This document shows, piece after piece, positions 21,756 through 31,916 of a stretch of DNA of 64,000 nucleotides. Both the position numbers and the translations under genes were made by a program. Location of the stretch: contig NC_054708.1 of assembly GCF_016097555.1 (NCBI RefSeq), positions 7,354,660 through 7,418,659 of the forward strand, in the 5' to 3' direction. The stretch is from Gigantopelta aegis (taxonomy: Eukaryota; Mollusca; Gastropoda; Neomphalida; Peltospiridae). The notes beneath the pieces are model-generated. The model made no database searches, was not told the DNA's origin, and saw only the letters and a program-made list of their open reading frames with translations. Position 1 is the first letter of the stretch, and each line of letters begins with the position of its first letter.

Positions 21756-22271
21756 AGAAATGTATTTAATAAATGAGGGGATTTGCATTACATTTCTGTT
21801 GCCATATCTACTAAATTTTGTTTTTAATTTTTTCAAGCTGAACAGAGAAAAATTAGGAATTACAATTGTGACATCACATTAAAAATACTGCATCACAATT
21901 CGTTTTTATCCAATCTAAAGCCTCTGAGATGTTTGTCATCTGGAGTGTGATAACCTAAATGTTTCATTACTGCTGCCAGTGGTATCATATAGTGTCAGTG
22001 ATGTAACACGAGCAGTTATAGGATAAATGGATTATCCAGGCTGCCTTTAAATATAAATGTACATGTAATTAAATCATAAACCAATTATATATAAGCATTC
22101 ACAGGTCTCGAACAAAACTTGGGTGTTTTTATTAGGGTTTTTTTAGAAATAAGAACGCATTTGAATAGTTGAAATTTAGTTTATGTGTACAATTTAATTG
22201 CATGTAACATCTAACACATGAGCATCTGTCCTTGATTCCAAGTCATAATGAAGGAAGTATCTTTCCTTCAT

Positions 22272-22442
22272 TCACCTTGTAGTTGGCACGTGCAGGTTGA
22301 ACTCCTTGAGGTGGTCCAGGATATATCCCGGCGAGAAAACCCTCTCATGAATCTGATAAACTGACCTCCAAAAAAACGTTCCTGTCCAACACAAGTCCTT
22401 GTTGGCGTCAGAAACCTCATGCAGATACCGTGACAGTGCCAT
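22272..22442 (-). CDS. Candidate exon of an unidentified - strand gene
   Basis: On the - strand ATG at 22442-22440 opens 56 codons to TGA at 22274-22272: MALSRYLHEVSDANKDLCWT, then GTFFWRSVYQIHERVFSPGY and ILDHLKEFNLHVPTTR. Codon use and the mix of hydrophobic and charged residues look like folded protein. The frame is open a little upstream (YAK before the Met) after a possible acceptor tttaaag, so it may be an internal or last exon. The end could instead splice at acaag/gtgaat. An attaaa lies about 75 bases downstream. No family recognised. Confidence 0.45.
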   Translation of the reverse strand: MALSRYLHEVSDANKDLCWTGTFFWRSVYQIHERVFSPGYILDHLKEFNLHVPTTR

Positions 22443-22566
22443 TTTAGCGTATCTTTAAATAATACATAGGAAATGTTTTGTTTTGGGGGTTTTTTTGTGA
22501 AAAAAAAAAGCCATTTTGAACACTGCTTCTGAAGAGTGACATTGTTTCAGTTATATCATCAGTATA

Positions 22567-22888
22567 CTACATGTCTGTGTCAAGAGACGGTTCATCTAAC
22601 ACTTGAAATGTATGATTATCATCACTGTCATTTACACTCTGAGATGCGAATGACGTCTTCCTAAATCGCTTTTCTCCTTTCTTCTGTGATGATCTCTGCT
22701 GTGGTGGTGTTGGAAATTCCTTGTTGGATGTAGGATTTACATATATAGGTGTTGATATGGAAGATGCTTTCTTAAATGGATTGAGGAAACATTTATTTGT
22801 GCAATTTGTAAAGTCTAAGGTACGACGATTACACAGCCTTTTTGTCAGAACTGGATCTTGTAGGTGTAAAGACGGGGAAACAACTTTC
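22567..22888 (-). CDS. Exon 2 of an unidentified two-exon gene (117-residue protein)
   Basis: On the - strand this exon gives 106 codons and ends in TAG at 22569-22567. It begins after aacgaaatag with one base that completes the Arg codon left by the exon at 23387-23356, and the joined frame is open throughout. Segments: KVVSPSLHLQDPVLTKRLCN, RRTLDFTNCTNKC, a basic/Ser-rich part ending QKKGEKRFRKTSF, and an acidic end NDSDDNHTFQVLDEPSLDTDM. The mixture of basic patches and an acidic tail suggests a nuclear protein, but I do not recognise it. The acceptor has a weak pyrimidine tract; an alternative after cacctacaag would change the phase. Confidence 0.55.
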
Positions 22889-23355
22889 CTATTTCGTTAT
22901 TGGTACGGCTTAACCTAACTGGCCTTTTTTTTGTATCTCCCCATTACTGAAAAACAAAAAAACCACCTTAAGTTGAAAAATATAATCACGATATTTTAGG
23001 GGTACAAATTTTTTGAAGTAAACGAAATCTTGGCTTAAACCAGGGGGAGCAGACGAAGATGTGCCTAAACTATAAAAAATGTCTTGGATGAACAATTATA
23101 AAATGACTTTCCAAAACATATTTGAATAATTTAGCTCCAAGGGTGTACAAGCTTTCATCACGACACTTTCAAAGTATATAAATATAACTTGTTTCATTAA
23201 AATAACATCAAATGTTTTGATCATGTTTGTTTTGACCGAACAAAATCGAGAATTACGTAAACAGATGGATAGAGTATTCATTCTAGAGCCGTATCGCAAT
23301 ATTATTTTAATCAGAAAGGCATTCAGCATGCAGCTGTAAGACAAAATTTACTCAC

Positions 23356-23387
23356 CGTCGTGTAGCGAAGCGAGCTTTATTCGCCAT
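23356..23387 (-). CDS. Exon 1 of the same two-exon gene (start codon)
   Basis: ATG at 23387-23385 (context tcaaaatggcg) encodes MANKARFATR plus two bases, followed by a strong donor gtgagt. Joined to 22888 it reads MANKARFATRRKVVSPSL in frame. A cacgtg E-box lies about 25 bases upstream, at about 23414. The pairing of the two exons is inferred from phase and distance. Confidence 0.5.
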
Positions 23388-23419
23388 TTTGATAGTGGTA
23401 TACGAAGTTCAAGCACGTG

Positions 23420-24288
23420 TCATACGGTTTAGGTTGGACCCCTTGCAGGGGTGGCGCAGACGGTACGGCATGGCAGTACCACTTTTCTGTGTGTGTGTGT
23501 GTGTGTGTGAGGTTATATCTGTTATATCTGTGAAAATGTCCTTACAAGTAATTTGAAAGGAGAGTGGCAACCACGAGCCGTACCACTATTTTTTACACCC
23601 GTGAGTACCGTAATCTACTCACAAGAAGGCAGGTATGCATTGCACTAATGGAAGGTAGGCCTTATGAACATGCAAGCAGCAATGGATTCCAAGTTATTGT
23701 GTGTATATGTGACTATAAATTATTTAATAACATAAAACATTTTCTATTTGATACAAATTTTATTCGTAAACAATTTAAAAGACTTTTTTATAGAGTGTAT
23801 TTTTAAAAACAAACATTTGCAGTACATTTGTAATATAAAGTAATGAAAAATGCTTGCTGTTACAGTACCAGGGTTCATAAACATCAAACTAAATTACCTT
23901 TACAGGCATTTTCCACAACCTTGTTTAAAAAAAAATTTCAAGGATTTTATTTATGCTCATCAACAGCATGCTAATTGTCTCTTTTCTTGTGTTGTTTCAA
24001 ATGGAAAAGAAATTATTTTCAACAAATTGTAATTTTCTATGACCCAAACAAAAATTCCACGACTTTACAAGCCTAGAAAATTACATAATTTTGCAAAATT
24101 TCCAAAACTTGTATGTACCCAGAGTACTAGATAATAAAAGGTAAAAAAACGTTTGACGAAATGAACTAGTCAACCCTACTTAAGCAGCCAACTATCTTAA
24201 AAGCACAGTATCACAGATTACAAAGTTGTGTCTAATCCTAAATTATATGTCAAAATGGAGAAAACTTTAAGTGTTTTCTCTTTTAGAA
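23420..24288. other. Intergenic, GT microsatellite
   Basis: A (gt)n run near 23490-23508 is the only repeat. Short open frames (80 and 60 codons) have no recognisable character. Confidence 0.45.
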
Positions 24289-24366
24289 ATATTACCTGTC
24301 CTCAAAACAAGTGCATCTCCCCCCACGCAAGTGGACTGGTCCGATCATTTTGAGGACAGGTAATAT
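24289..24366. other. Perfect 19-bp inverted repeat with 40-base loop
   Basis: atattacctgtcctcaaaa at 24289-24307 is exactly complementary to 24348-24366. The loop is GC-rich (ctccccccacgcaagtgg). It could be a small MITE or a hairpin transcript precursor; nothing in the sequence decides. Confidence 0.85.
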
Positions 24367-24479
24367 AGGAAAAGAAATTATGTTCACCTTGGTGACTAAA
24401 TATCGCTGTCAATTTATGGCAAAATAAAAATTCAATATGGGTCTCTTCTGATTTATGACCAATAGCCATTATTAATACA

Positions 24480-24900
24480 TTTGTATTGCTAACAAGAATT
24501 CAAAAGTACTGCTAAGGCAATATTGACATGTACCCTACCAGGCCACAACAAATTTTCATATCTCCTAAATTCAGGGGCCATAAATCACCACAAAAGTTAA
24601 ACTTGATCTGCAACAGTACATGATAAAGCAATATATAATATTTCATCTCGGTATCTTGAGGCACTGCAAAAAACGTTCAAGGACCATAACTCTAAAAAAA
24701 AAACCCAGGTAAATTATCATGAAAGTCGAACTTGATCTGTAAGTTACTAACAGTACATGATAAAGATTATACAGAAATTCAGCTAAATATCATAAGACAT
24801 TGTGAACAAAAAAATAATCTGGAAAACTACATGTATATGTGAGATAGGAGGACAGACAGAAGGACCAAGATTTAACCTAAGTTCCCTCCGGTTGGACCGG
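24480..24900. repeat. Diverged interspersed repeat with two related subunits
   Basis: Two similar blocks (acttgatctg, acagtacatgataaag) lie at about 24600 and 24726, with ttcaaggaccataactct and gaggacagacagaagga. The wording resembles a repeat common in mollusc genomes, from memory. No coding sequence. Confidence 0.5.
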
Positions 24901-25289
24901 TAGGGGACTAACAAGTGGTATGCGACAACTGTAGATGGTTCAGTGAAGTATAGCACTGTACATGTAAATTAAATACATCAATTACAATTTGAAGGTAATA
25001 TTCTGCTGTGCCATATAGTCGGAGTTGTCCATGCTACTACACCTTTAAGGGGCCATCTCGTCTTCTTATAAATAATCTTGGTATATACTAAACTCCGATG
25101 AAATCGTACAACCCAATTTTCAGTTATTGCAATCACGTGTGAGGCTGCTACAGAACACAATAATATTGTATACAATTCTTTTGTTATTTATTGCCTAGAA
25201 AAAAATCAGCCAAATATTAGTTTTTCTCATATCCTTTATACATCTACAAATCTGAGCATTGCATTTTCAGTATAGTACAAACCCGTAGC

Positions 25290-25800
25290 ATATGAGGTAC
25301 AGTCAGAAAGGTTGTAGAACTAAGTTATTTATTCCAAAACACTTATTTTTCTTATTACTCAAAGCAAACTGAAATTGTTTACAAAAGGTTTTTTGGTAGG
25401 AGGATACCAAAGTTTGGTACACCATCATATGTTTTGATTTTTTCTTTGAAGTTAGTTCATTCATAATACATGTCAAGTGTTTCAATAACATAACCATTTA
25501 CATATTGCTTAATGGTATCCTATTCTTCTGAAACTGTGAATCGTACAACATTGGAACAAAGAGCCGCCATCACGTTTATCACCAAGGAAGGTGAAAATGC
25601 CACTGAAATTCACCCATGTATGATTTGTGATTATTGTCGGTTCCAGAATTTGAACGTCTTCCTTTGTGGTAACTACCAAGTTGATGAAAGTATGAAGGCT
25701 GAAGAGTAGCTTGAAGGATAATTGTGCCAAATGCTTTGAGTGATGTAGAAACATTTGGTTTGTCTTCACTTTCAGTACCTAATTGTACAAACGTTTTCAC
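25290..25800 (+). mobile_element. Remnant of a mariner-type transposon
   Basis: At 25548-25615 the + strand encodes LEQRAAITFITKEGENATEI, the wording of the first helix-turn-helix of mariner/SETMAR-type transposases as I remember them. The rest of the transposase is missing. The possible end gaggtacagtcagaaaggtt at 25292 resembles a mariner inverted terminus. It is a deleted, dead copy. Confidence 0.5.
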
Positions 25801-26372
25801 TGCTGCTCATAACTTAAGGTGTCACATTTTGACACTCTTTGAGACGGCTACTTAACAAGGTTTTCCCGTTTGTACATACATGAATATATCCATGATAAAA
25901 GTTGTTTTTAAAATCCAGTTGCCGAAACTAATTTTTAACTTTACTCAAGACAAGAATACATGTATTACTGAATTTGCCTATCAATATAAGGTTCCATCAG
26001 AAACACTAACAAGACTGAGAAGAATAGTGAAATAAACCCAGTTTCAGGACCAGGGTAATACTATAAGCCAGCACTCCCATATTGTTGAGGGGTGTTTAAC
26101 GAGAGCCCTTATTCCTTCCTTCATAACGGTATTATCAGTAAGGCACAATAAATGTATTAAATTCTTCATCTAAAGTCAAACTTGTCCACATTATTTAGAA
26201 ATACTTCTATGGTCTGTACCAAATTCTCATAAAACATATTTATTTGTGAGTTTACAAATGAGATATGATGTCATAAAATGTAACACGAATACCATATAAC
26301 CAACTTTGTTCTCAACTAAAAGACATTCCACAAGACCTCATTCCAGATTTCCGAAGATTTGTCTGTGGTCCT
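25801..26372. other. Intergenic, nothing recognised
   Basis: AT-rich single-copy-looking sequence. Confidence 0.4.
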
Positions 26373-26730
26373 AAACGATGGATGAATGACAAATAGTGTA
26401 TTTTTTAATAATGCAACCATCAACATTCTAACCTACAGCTAATAAACGATGGATGAATGGCAAATAGTGTATTTTTTAATAATGCAACCATCAACATTCT
26501 AACCTATGGCCAATAAACGATGGATGAATGGCAAATAGTGTATTTTTTAATAATGCAACCATCAACATTCTAACCTACAGCTAATAAACGATGGATGAAT
26601 GGCAAATAGTGTATTTTTTAATAATGCAACCATCAACATTCTAACCTACAGCTAATAAACGATGGATGAATGGCAAATAGTGTATTTTTTAATAATGCAA
26701 CCATCAACATTCTAACCTATGGCCAATAAA
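26373..26730. repeat. 71-bp tandem repeat, five copies
   Basis: aaacgatggatgaatggcaa recurs at 26373, 26444, 26515, 26586 and 26657. Two unit subtypes (acctacagctaat, acctatggccaat) occur in the order 1-2-1-1-2. Confidence 0.95.
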
Positions 26731-26765
26731 TTCAGCTCAAATGACCAGTAAAAATGTAGTGTACA

Positions 26766-29352
26766 CAGGGCTTCTAGATTGTTTTAATAAAATCAACATT
26801 TACTACCCACCATTAAAAATTCACTAGCCCTACAGTACTTTAAGTTAATACAATTTTATTAAATAATAGTAATAATTGGGTAAGAGGGAGATAGAGCTTA
26901 AAAACACTAACATTGGGAGGTTGGGGCAAGGGTAGAATATTCATATTTACAAAATAGACGTAACTGCAACATTTGACAAAAAAAGTTCACTAGCTGTTTG
27001 GCATGGGAATAGTTGTTATTTACTAGCCAAACATTGAATATCACCAGCCATAGGAGTGGGGCTACCATAATCTAAAAGCCCTGTCTGGCATGGCAATAGT
27101 AGCTATTTACTAGCCAAACATTGAATATCACCAGTCATAGGAGTGGGGCTACCATAATCTAAAAGCCCTGTCTGGCATGGCAATAGTAGCTATTTACTAG
27201 CCAAACATTGAATATCACCAGCCATAGGAGTGGGGCTACCATAATCTAAAAGCCCTGTCTGGCATGGCAATAGTAGCTATTTACTAGCCAAACATTGAAT
27301 ATCACCAGCCATAGGAGTGGGGCTACCATAATCTAAAAGCCCTGTCTGGCATGGCAATAGTAGCTATTTACTAGCCAAACATTGAATATCACCAGCCATA
27401 GGAGTGGGGATACCATAATCTAAAAGCCCTGTCTGGCATGGCAATAGTAGCTATTTACTAGCCAAACATTGAATATCACCAGCCATAGGAGTGGGGCTAC
27501 CATAATCTAAAAGCCCTGTCTGGCATGGCAATAGTAGCTATTTACTAGCCAAACATTGAATATCACCAGCCATAGGAGTGGGGCTACCATAATCTAAAAG
27601 CCCTGTCTGGCATGGCAATAGTAGCTATTTACTAGCCAAACATTGAATATCACCAGCCATAGGAGTGGGGCTACCATAATCTAAAAGCCCTGTCTGGCAT
27701 GGCAATAGTAGCTATTTACTAGCCAAACATTGAATATCACCAGCCATAGGAGTGGGGCTACCATAATCTAAAAGCCCTGTCTGGCATGGCAATAGTAGCT
27801 ATTTACTAGCCAAACATTGAATATCACCAGCCATAGGAGTGGGGCTACCATAATCTAAAAGCCCTGTCTGGCATGGCAATAGTAGCTATTTACTAGCCAA
27901 ACATTGAATATCACCAGCCATAGGAGTGGGGCTACCATAATCTAAAAGCCCTGTCTGGCATGGCAATAGTAGCTATTTACTAGCCAAACATTGAATATCA
28001 CCAGCCATAGGAGTGGGGCTACCATAATCTAAAAGCCCTGTCTGGCATGGCAATAGTAGCTATTTACTAGCCAAACATTGAATATCACCAGCCATAGGAG
28101 TGGGGCTACCATAATCTAAAAGCCCTGTCTGGCATGGCAATAGTAGCTATTTACTAGCCAAACATTGAATATCACCAGCCATAGGAGTGGGGCTACCATA
28201 ATCTAAAAGCCCTGTCTGGCATGGCAATAGTAGCTATTTACTAGCCAAACATTGAATATCACCAGCCATAGGAGTGGGGCTACCATAATCTAAAAGCCCT
28301 GTCTGGCATGGCAATAGTAGCTATTTACTAGCCAAACATTGAATATCACCAGCCATAGGAGTGGGGCTACCATAATCTAAAAGCCCTGTCTGGCATGGCA
28401 ATAGTAGCTATTTACTAGCCAAACATTGAATATCACCAGCCATAGGAGTGGGGCTACCATAATCTAAAAGCCCTGTCTGGCATGGCAATAGTAGCTATTT
28501 ACTAGCCAAACATTGAATATCACCAGCCATAGGAGTGGGGCTACCATAATCTAAAAGCCCTGTCTGGCATGGCAATAGTAGCTATTTACTAGCCAAACAT
28601 TGAATATCACCACCATAGGAGTGGGGCTACCATAATCTAAAAGCCCTGTCTGGCATGGCAATAGTAGCTATTTACTAGCCAAACATTGAATATCACCAGC
28701 CTAGGACCATAATCTAAAAGCCCTGTCTGGCATGGCAATAGTAGCTATTTACTAGCCAAACATTGAATATCACCAGCCATAGGAGTGGGGCTACCATAAT
28801 CTAAAAGCCCTGTCTGGCATGGCAATAGTAGCTATTTACTAGCCAAACATTGAATATCACCAGCCATAGGAGTGGGGCTACCATAATCTAAAAGCCCTGT
28901 CTGGCATGGCAATAGTAGCTATTTACTAGCCAAACATTGAATATCACCAGCCATAGGAGTGGGGCTACCATAATCTAAAAGCCCTGTCTGGCATGGCAAT
29001 AGTAGCTATTTACTAGCCAAACATTGAATATCACCAGCCATAGGAGTGGGGCTCCATAATCTAAAAGCCCTGTCTGGCATGGCAATAGTAGCTACCATAA
29101 TCTATTTACTAGCTATTTACTAGCCAAACATTGAATATCACCAGCCATAGGAGTGGGGCTCCATAATCTAAAAGCCCTGTCTGGCATGGCAATAGTAGCT
29201 ATTTACTAGCCAAACATTGAATATCACCAGCCATAGGAGTGGGGCTCCATAATCTAAAAGGCCTGTCTGGCATGGCAATAGTAGCTATTTACTAGCCAAA
29301 CATTGAATATCACCAGCCATAGGAGTGGGGCTACCATAATCTAAAAGCCCTG
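26766..29352 (+). mobile_element. MITE with CAGGGCTT inverted ends whose 3' part forms an 87-bp satellite
   Basis: Left terminus cagggcttctagatt; the right terminus complement is cagggcttttagatt. gtacac flanks the element on both sides (26761-26766, sharing the terminal c, and 29353-29358), a probable target duplication. The first 230 bp is a normal element body, matched in inverse orientation at 36572-36885. From about 26990 the 3' segment is repeated about 27 times at 87-bp spacing with very high identity, apart from a few small deletions near 28613 and 28700 and an insertion near 29090. Confidence 0.9.
27078..29352. repeat. 87-bp satellite array, about 26-27 units
   Basis: The phrase ccctgtctggcatggcaata recurs every 87 bp (27081, 27168 and so on). 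Each unit ends in the MITE terminus ataatctaaaagccctg, so each unit carries one terminal inverted-repeat end. The near-identity of the units indicates recent expansion or homogenisation. Confidence 0.97.
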
Positions 29353-29358
29353 GTACAC

Positions 29359-30924
29359 ATCAACACAAAAGTTTTTTTTTTTTTTCATGAATTACATCTC
29401 ATGACTGATAAAACATACTAATACTATAATAAATTAATTTCTAGACTGTCATAATTTCTTAATTTCATTTTGAGTGCATTTGATTCGTTTTCAGTCATAT
29501 TGTTTCTAGAAATACCATGTGAGCAAATATACAAAAAATCCTCTAATAACTTTATTATGATCTCAACATTCAAATGAAAGTTACACAAATATCCAAGTTA
29601 ATAAAAAAACTCAATAAAGTTTTACTATTTAAATTTCAAAATGTTACTCATCATATATCGAGAAATGTTACTCATCATATATCGAGAAATGTTACTCATC
29701 ATATATCAAGAAATGAAAACCAGGCCTGGTACATTAACATTTTTAGTCTAGACTCAAGACTAACAGAGACTGAGATTTTAACGTCATGGCAGTGTCATTC
29801 AAACTGCATGCATTTGATATCATTAGAGATTGGAGTCAAAGCCAATTATGTTGCAGTTTGCCAAATTGTGATGTCATATCGAAACACTGGCTAAAATTAA
29901 CAAATATTAATATTTTTAAGAATTATGAACTCCAATACCTAGGGTGTTAAAATAAATCCCACGTTCTAGAAAATATTCTACATATTAAAAGGGTGTAAAA
30001 ATACTAAGTGATAAAAAAGGAAAGAAAGAAAAGTTACACTTTTCGAAATTGAATAGTGGCAAAAGTATGCAATGCAAAACATTTCAACTTTTGCACTAAA
30101 CTACAGTACTTAATTACGTAACAGTAGTTTATGGATGATAAAAAATTCATTTTCTTGCATAGCTTACTATTAAATAGTGCAGGTACGAAAATTAATGTAA
30201 ACAAAAATGCTATACCATTAAAAAGCCACTCAACAACTAATGTGGTTACTAGAAATGGTGACCCACTGTCCCACCACTGTCTTCTACCAAGCACACACAC
30301 GTCATCTTGTAGCATGGAATGCACAGCCGTACTTCTTTAAGATTCCTTTTTATGGCCACCCACTGCAAACCTATGACCTATTCAACATGGGATTGTCTCT
30401 CCGAGAAAGTTGACTGTGGTCATGTGAACAAGAGAAAATTTTGAAATGTTGGAGGCAAAAACAAGACTAGAAAAATCAAGTAATTCATGATCCTGGAACA
30501 TTCAAAATTCACTGTGGCCATTTTGAATTATGAAACTGCATCAAAAACACTTTACACAATGTGTACAATTCCTCCAAAACACTGCACAATCTATGCTATT
30601 AGGTTTAAAACATTGTCATTATTGTTAAAGTTTATATTAAAAAATAACATCAAATAAATATATTAATTACAATGCATTGGAAGAGATACCCATGTGATAT
30701 TTATCATCTCTTCACATTGTGGAATATGCCATTTGAGAGGTCATAACCGCTGATCAGATGATCGACTATGTCACAGTTCAACCCTACGCATAGATGTTCA
30801 TACAACAAGTGTGCATGGTTCTTTTTATTCATATTTTTTAATCAGAAGTATACTTGCTGTCAATTATTATAATTAATGACACCCCAGCACAAAAAGACAC
30901 ATCAGCTATTGGGTATCAAAACAA
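29359..30924. other. Intergenic, one short tandem repeat
   Basis: A 22-bp unit (atgttactcatcatatatcg) occurs three times at about 29641-29707. No coding exon recognised. Confidence 0.5.
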
Positions 30925-31036
30925 AGGTACACAACTGGTCAAAGGTCGTGGTATGTGCTTTCCTGTCTGTGGGAAAGTGCATACAAAAGATAGCTGATGA
31001 TGAATTAATCAATGTGCTCTAGTTAAACAAAATAAA
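30925..31036 (+). mobile_element. SINE fragment (family A), internally deleted
   Basis: caactggtcaaaggtcgtgg, tgtgctttcctgtctgtggg, then directly tagctgatgatgaattaatc and a ttaaacaaaataaac tail. The middle of the body is missing. Confidence 0.75.
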
Positions 31037-31263
31037 CTTTATAACTTTCAAACAAAGTATTTGAAACACAAATGATAATGTAGCAATTTCATTTGCATGA
31101 GATTCATGAGAACCACACTGATGTGACATTTTCTATTGGACCCATTTAAAGATGTGATCCTTAAAAATTTGAAGAGTATATGTATGTACCATCGGTCTAC
31201 ATCAACCATAAAAGTGATTTTTATCTACTTTGGAATAACCACTCTGCATGTAACCTTGCAAAG

Positions 31264-31414
31264 TACAGATGAATCCTGTTGGCTTGAACTCGGTTGGTGC
31301 TTGAGAAAGTGTTTCACCCATCAGGTAGTTCTGTCAACAACGTGAAGTGTAACTCGGGACTTCATTCTCGGTTCGAGCATTGCAGTGTATTCGACCCAAC
31401 AAGATTCTACTGTA
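31264..31414. mobile_element. 151-bp pogo/Tigger-like MITE
   Basis: Left end tacagatgaatcctgttggc; right-end complement tacagtagaatcttgttggg. The inverted repeats run about 26 bp, next to A/T-rich flanks. It lies about 150 bp beyond the CENP-A stop codon. Confidence 0.75.
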
Positions 31415-31562
31415 TATCAAACAAGCAATGTAATTACATGCATCTCCATTTTCCACAATATGTGGACATAGGTTTTGTAAAAACACTCTTCACTTTAGGA
31501 CAACTGTTATCTTTGATAAACATATAAATATATTTTTTTAATTTCTCTGTTGTCGGCTGGTC

Positions 31563-31691
31563 TCACTTTGAGTATTCGCCCCGTAATCTTCTGGCTAACC
31601 AGATATCTTTTGGGAAGATGGTGACTCGCTTGGCGTGGATGGCACACACATTGGCATCTTCAAACAGATACACTAGGTAGGCTTCTGCAGC
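31563..31691 (-). CDS. CENPA: CENP-A exon 4: second half of histone fold, C-terminus
   Basis: Acceptor ttttatttgcag on the - strand, then 42 codons and TGA at 31565-31563. Residues 111-152: [20 protein letters not shown], then [20 protein letters not shown] and SK. This is the end of helix 2, loop 2 and helix 3 of the H3 fold. Ordinary H3 reads [20 protein letters not shown] and TIMPKDIQLARRIRGERA here. The Phe in IFPKD is shared with human CENP-A (LFPKD). Exon 4 joins exon 3 in phase 0 at the conserved MALQE/AAEAYL position. Confidence 0.95.
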   Translation of the reverse strand, partial: AAEAYLVYLFEDANVCAIHAKRVTIFPKDIWLARRLRGEYSK

Positions 31692-31916
31692 CTGCAAATA
31701 AAAGCATACACAAGAATCAGGGTTATTGTGTGTTGTTTTCAATGAAGTTCAGTATAGTTTCATGTTGACAGATCTATTAAAATCCAAGCATGACTTAATT
31801 TGTGAAAATGTACATGGTGCTAAAATATCTGATTTTTTGTTTTTTTTTTCAATAATTGGATCTCACAAAAAACAAAACATTATTCTTCTATTTAAACCTA
31901 TACTTTGTCAATACTA

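Noticed and set aside
25579-25800. Minus-strand frame over the mariner remnant
   Set aside because: The plus strand carries the transposase-like wording; the minus frame is a shadow.
26766-29352. CRISPR-like regular repeats
   Set aside because: Units are contiguous with no unique spacers, and the genome is eukaryotic.
26761-29358. 8-bp hAT target duplication around the CAGGGCTT element
   Set aside because: Only 5-6 bp (gtacac) agree; the superfamily is left open.
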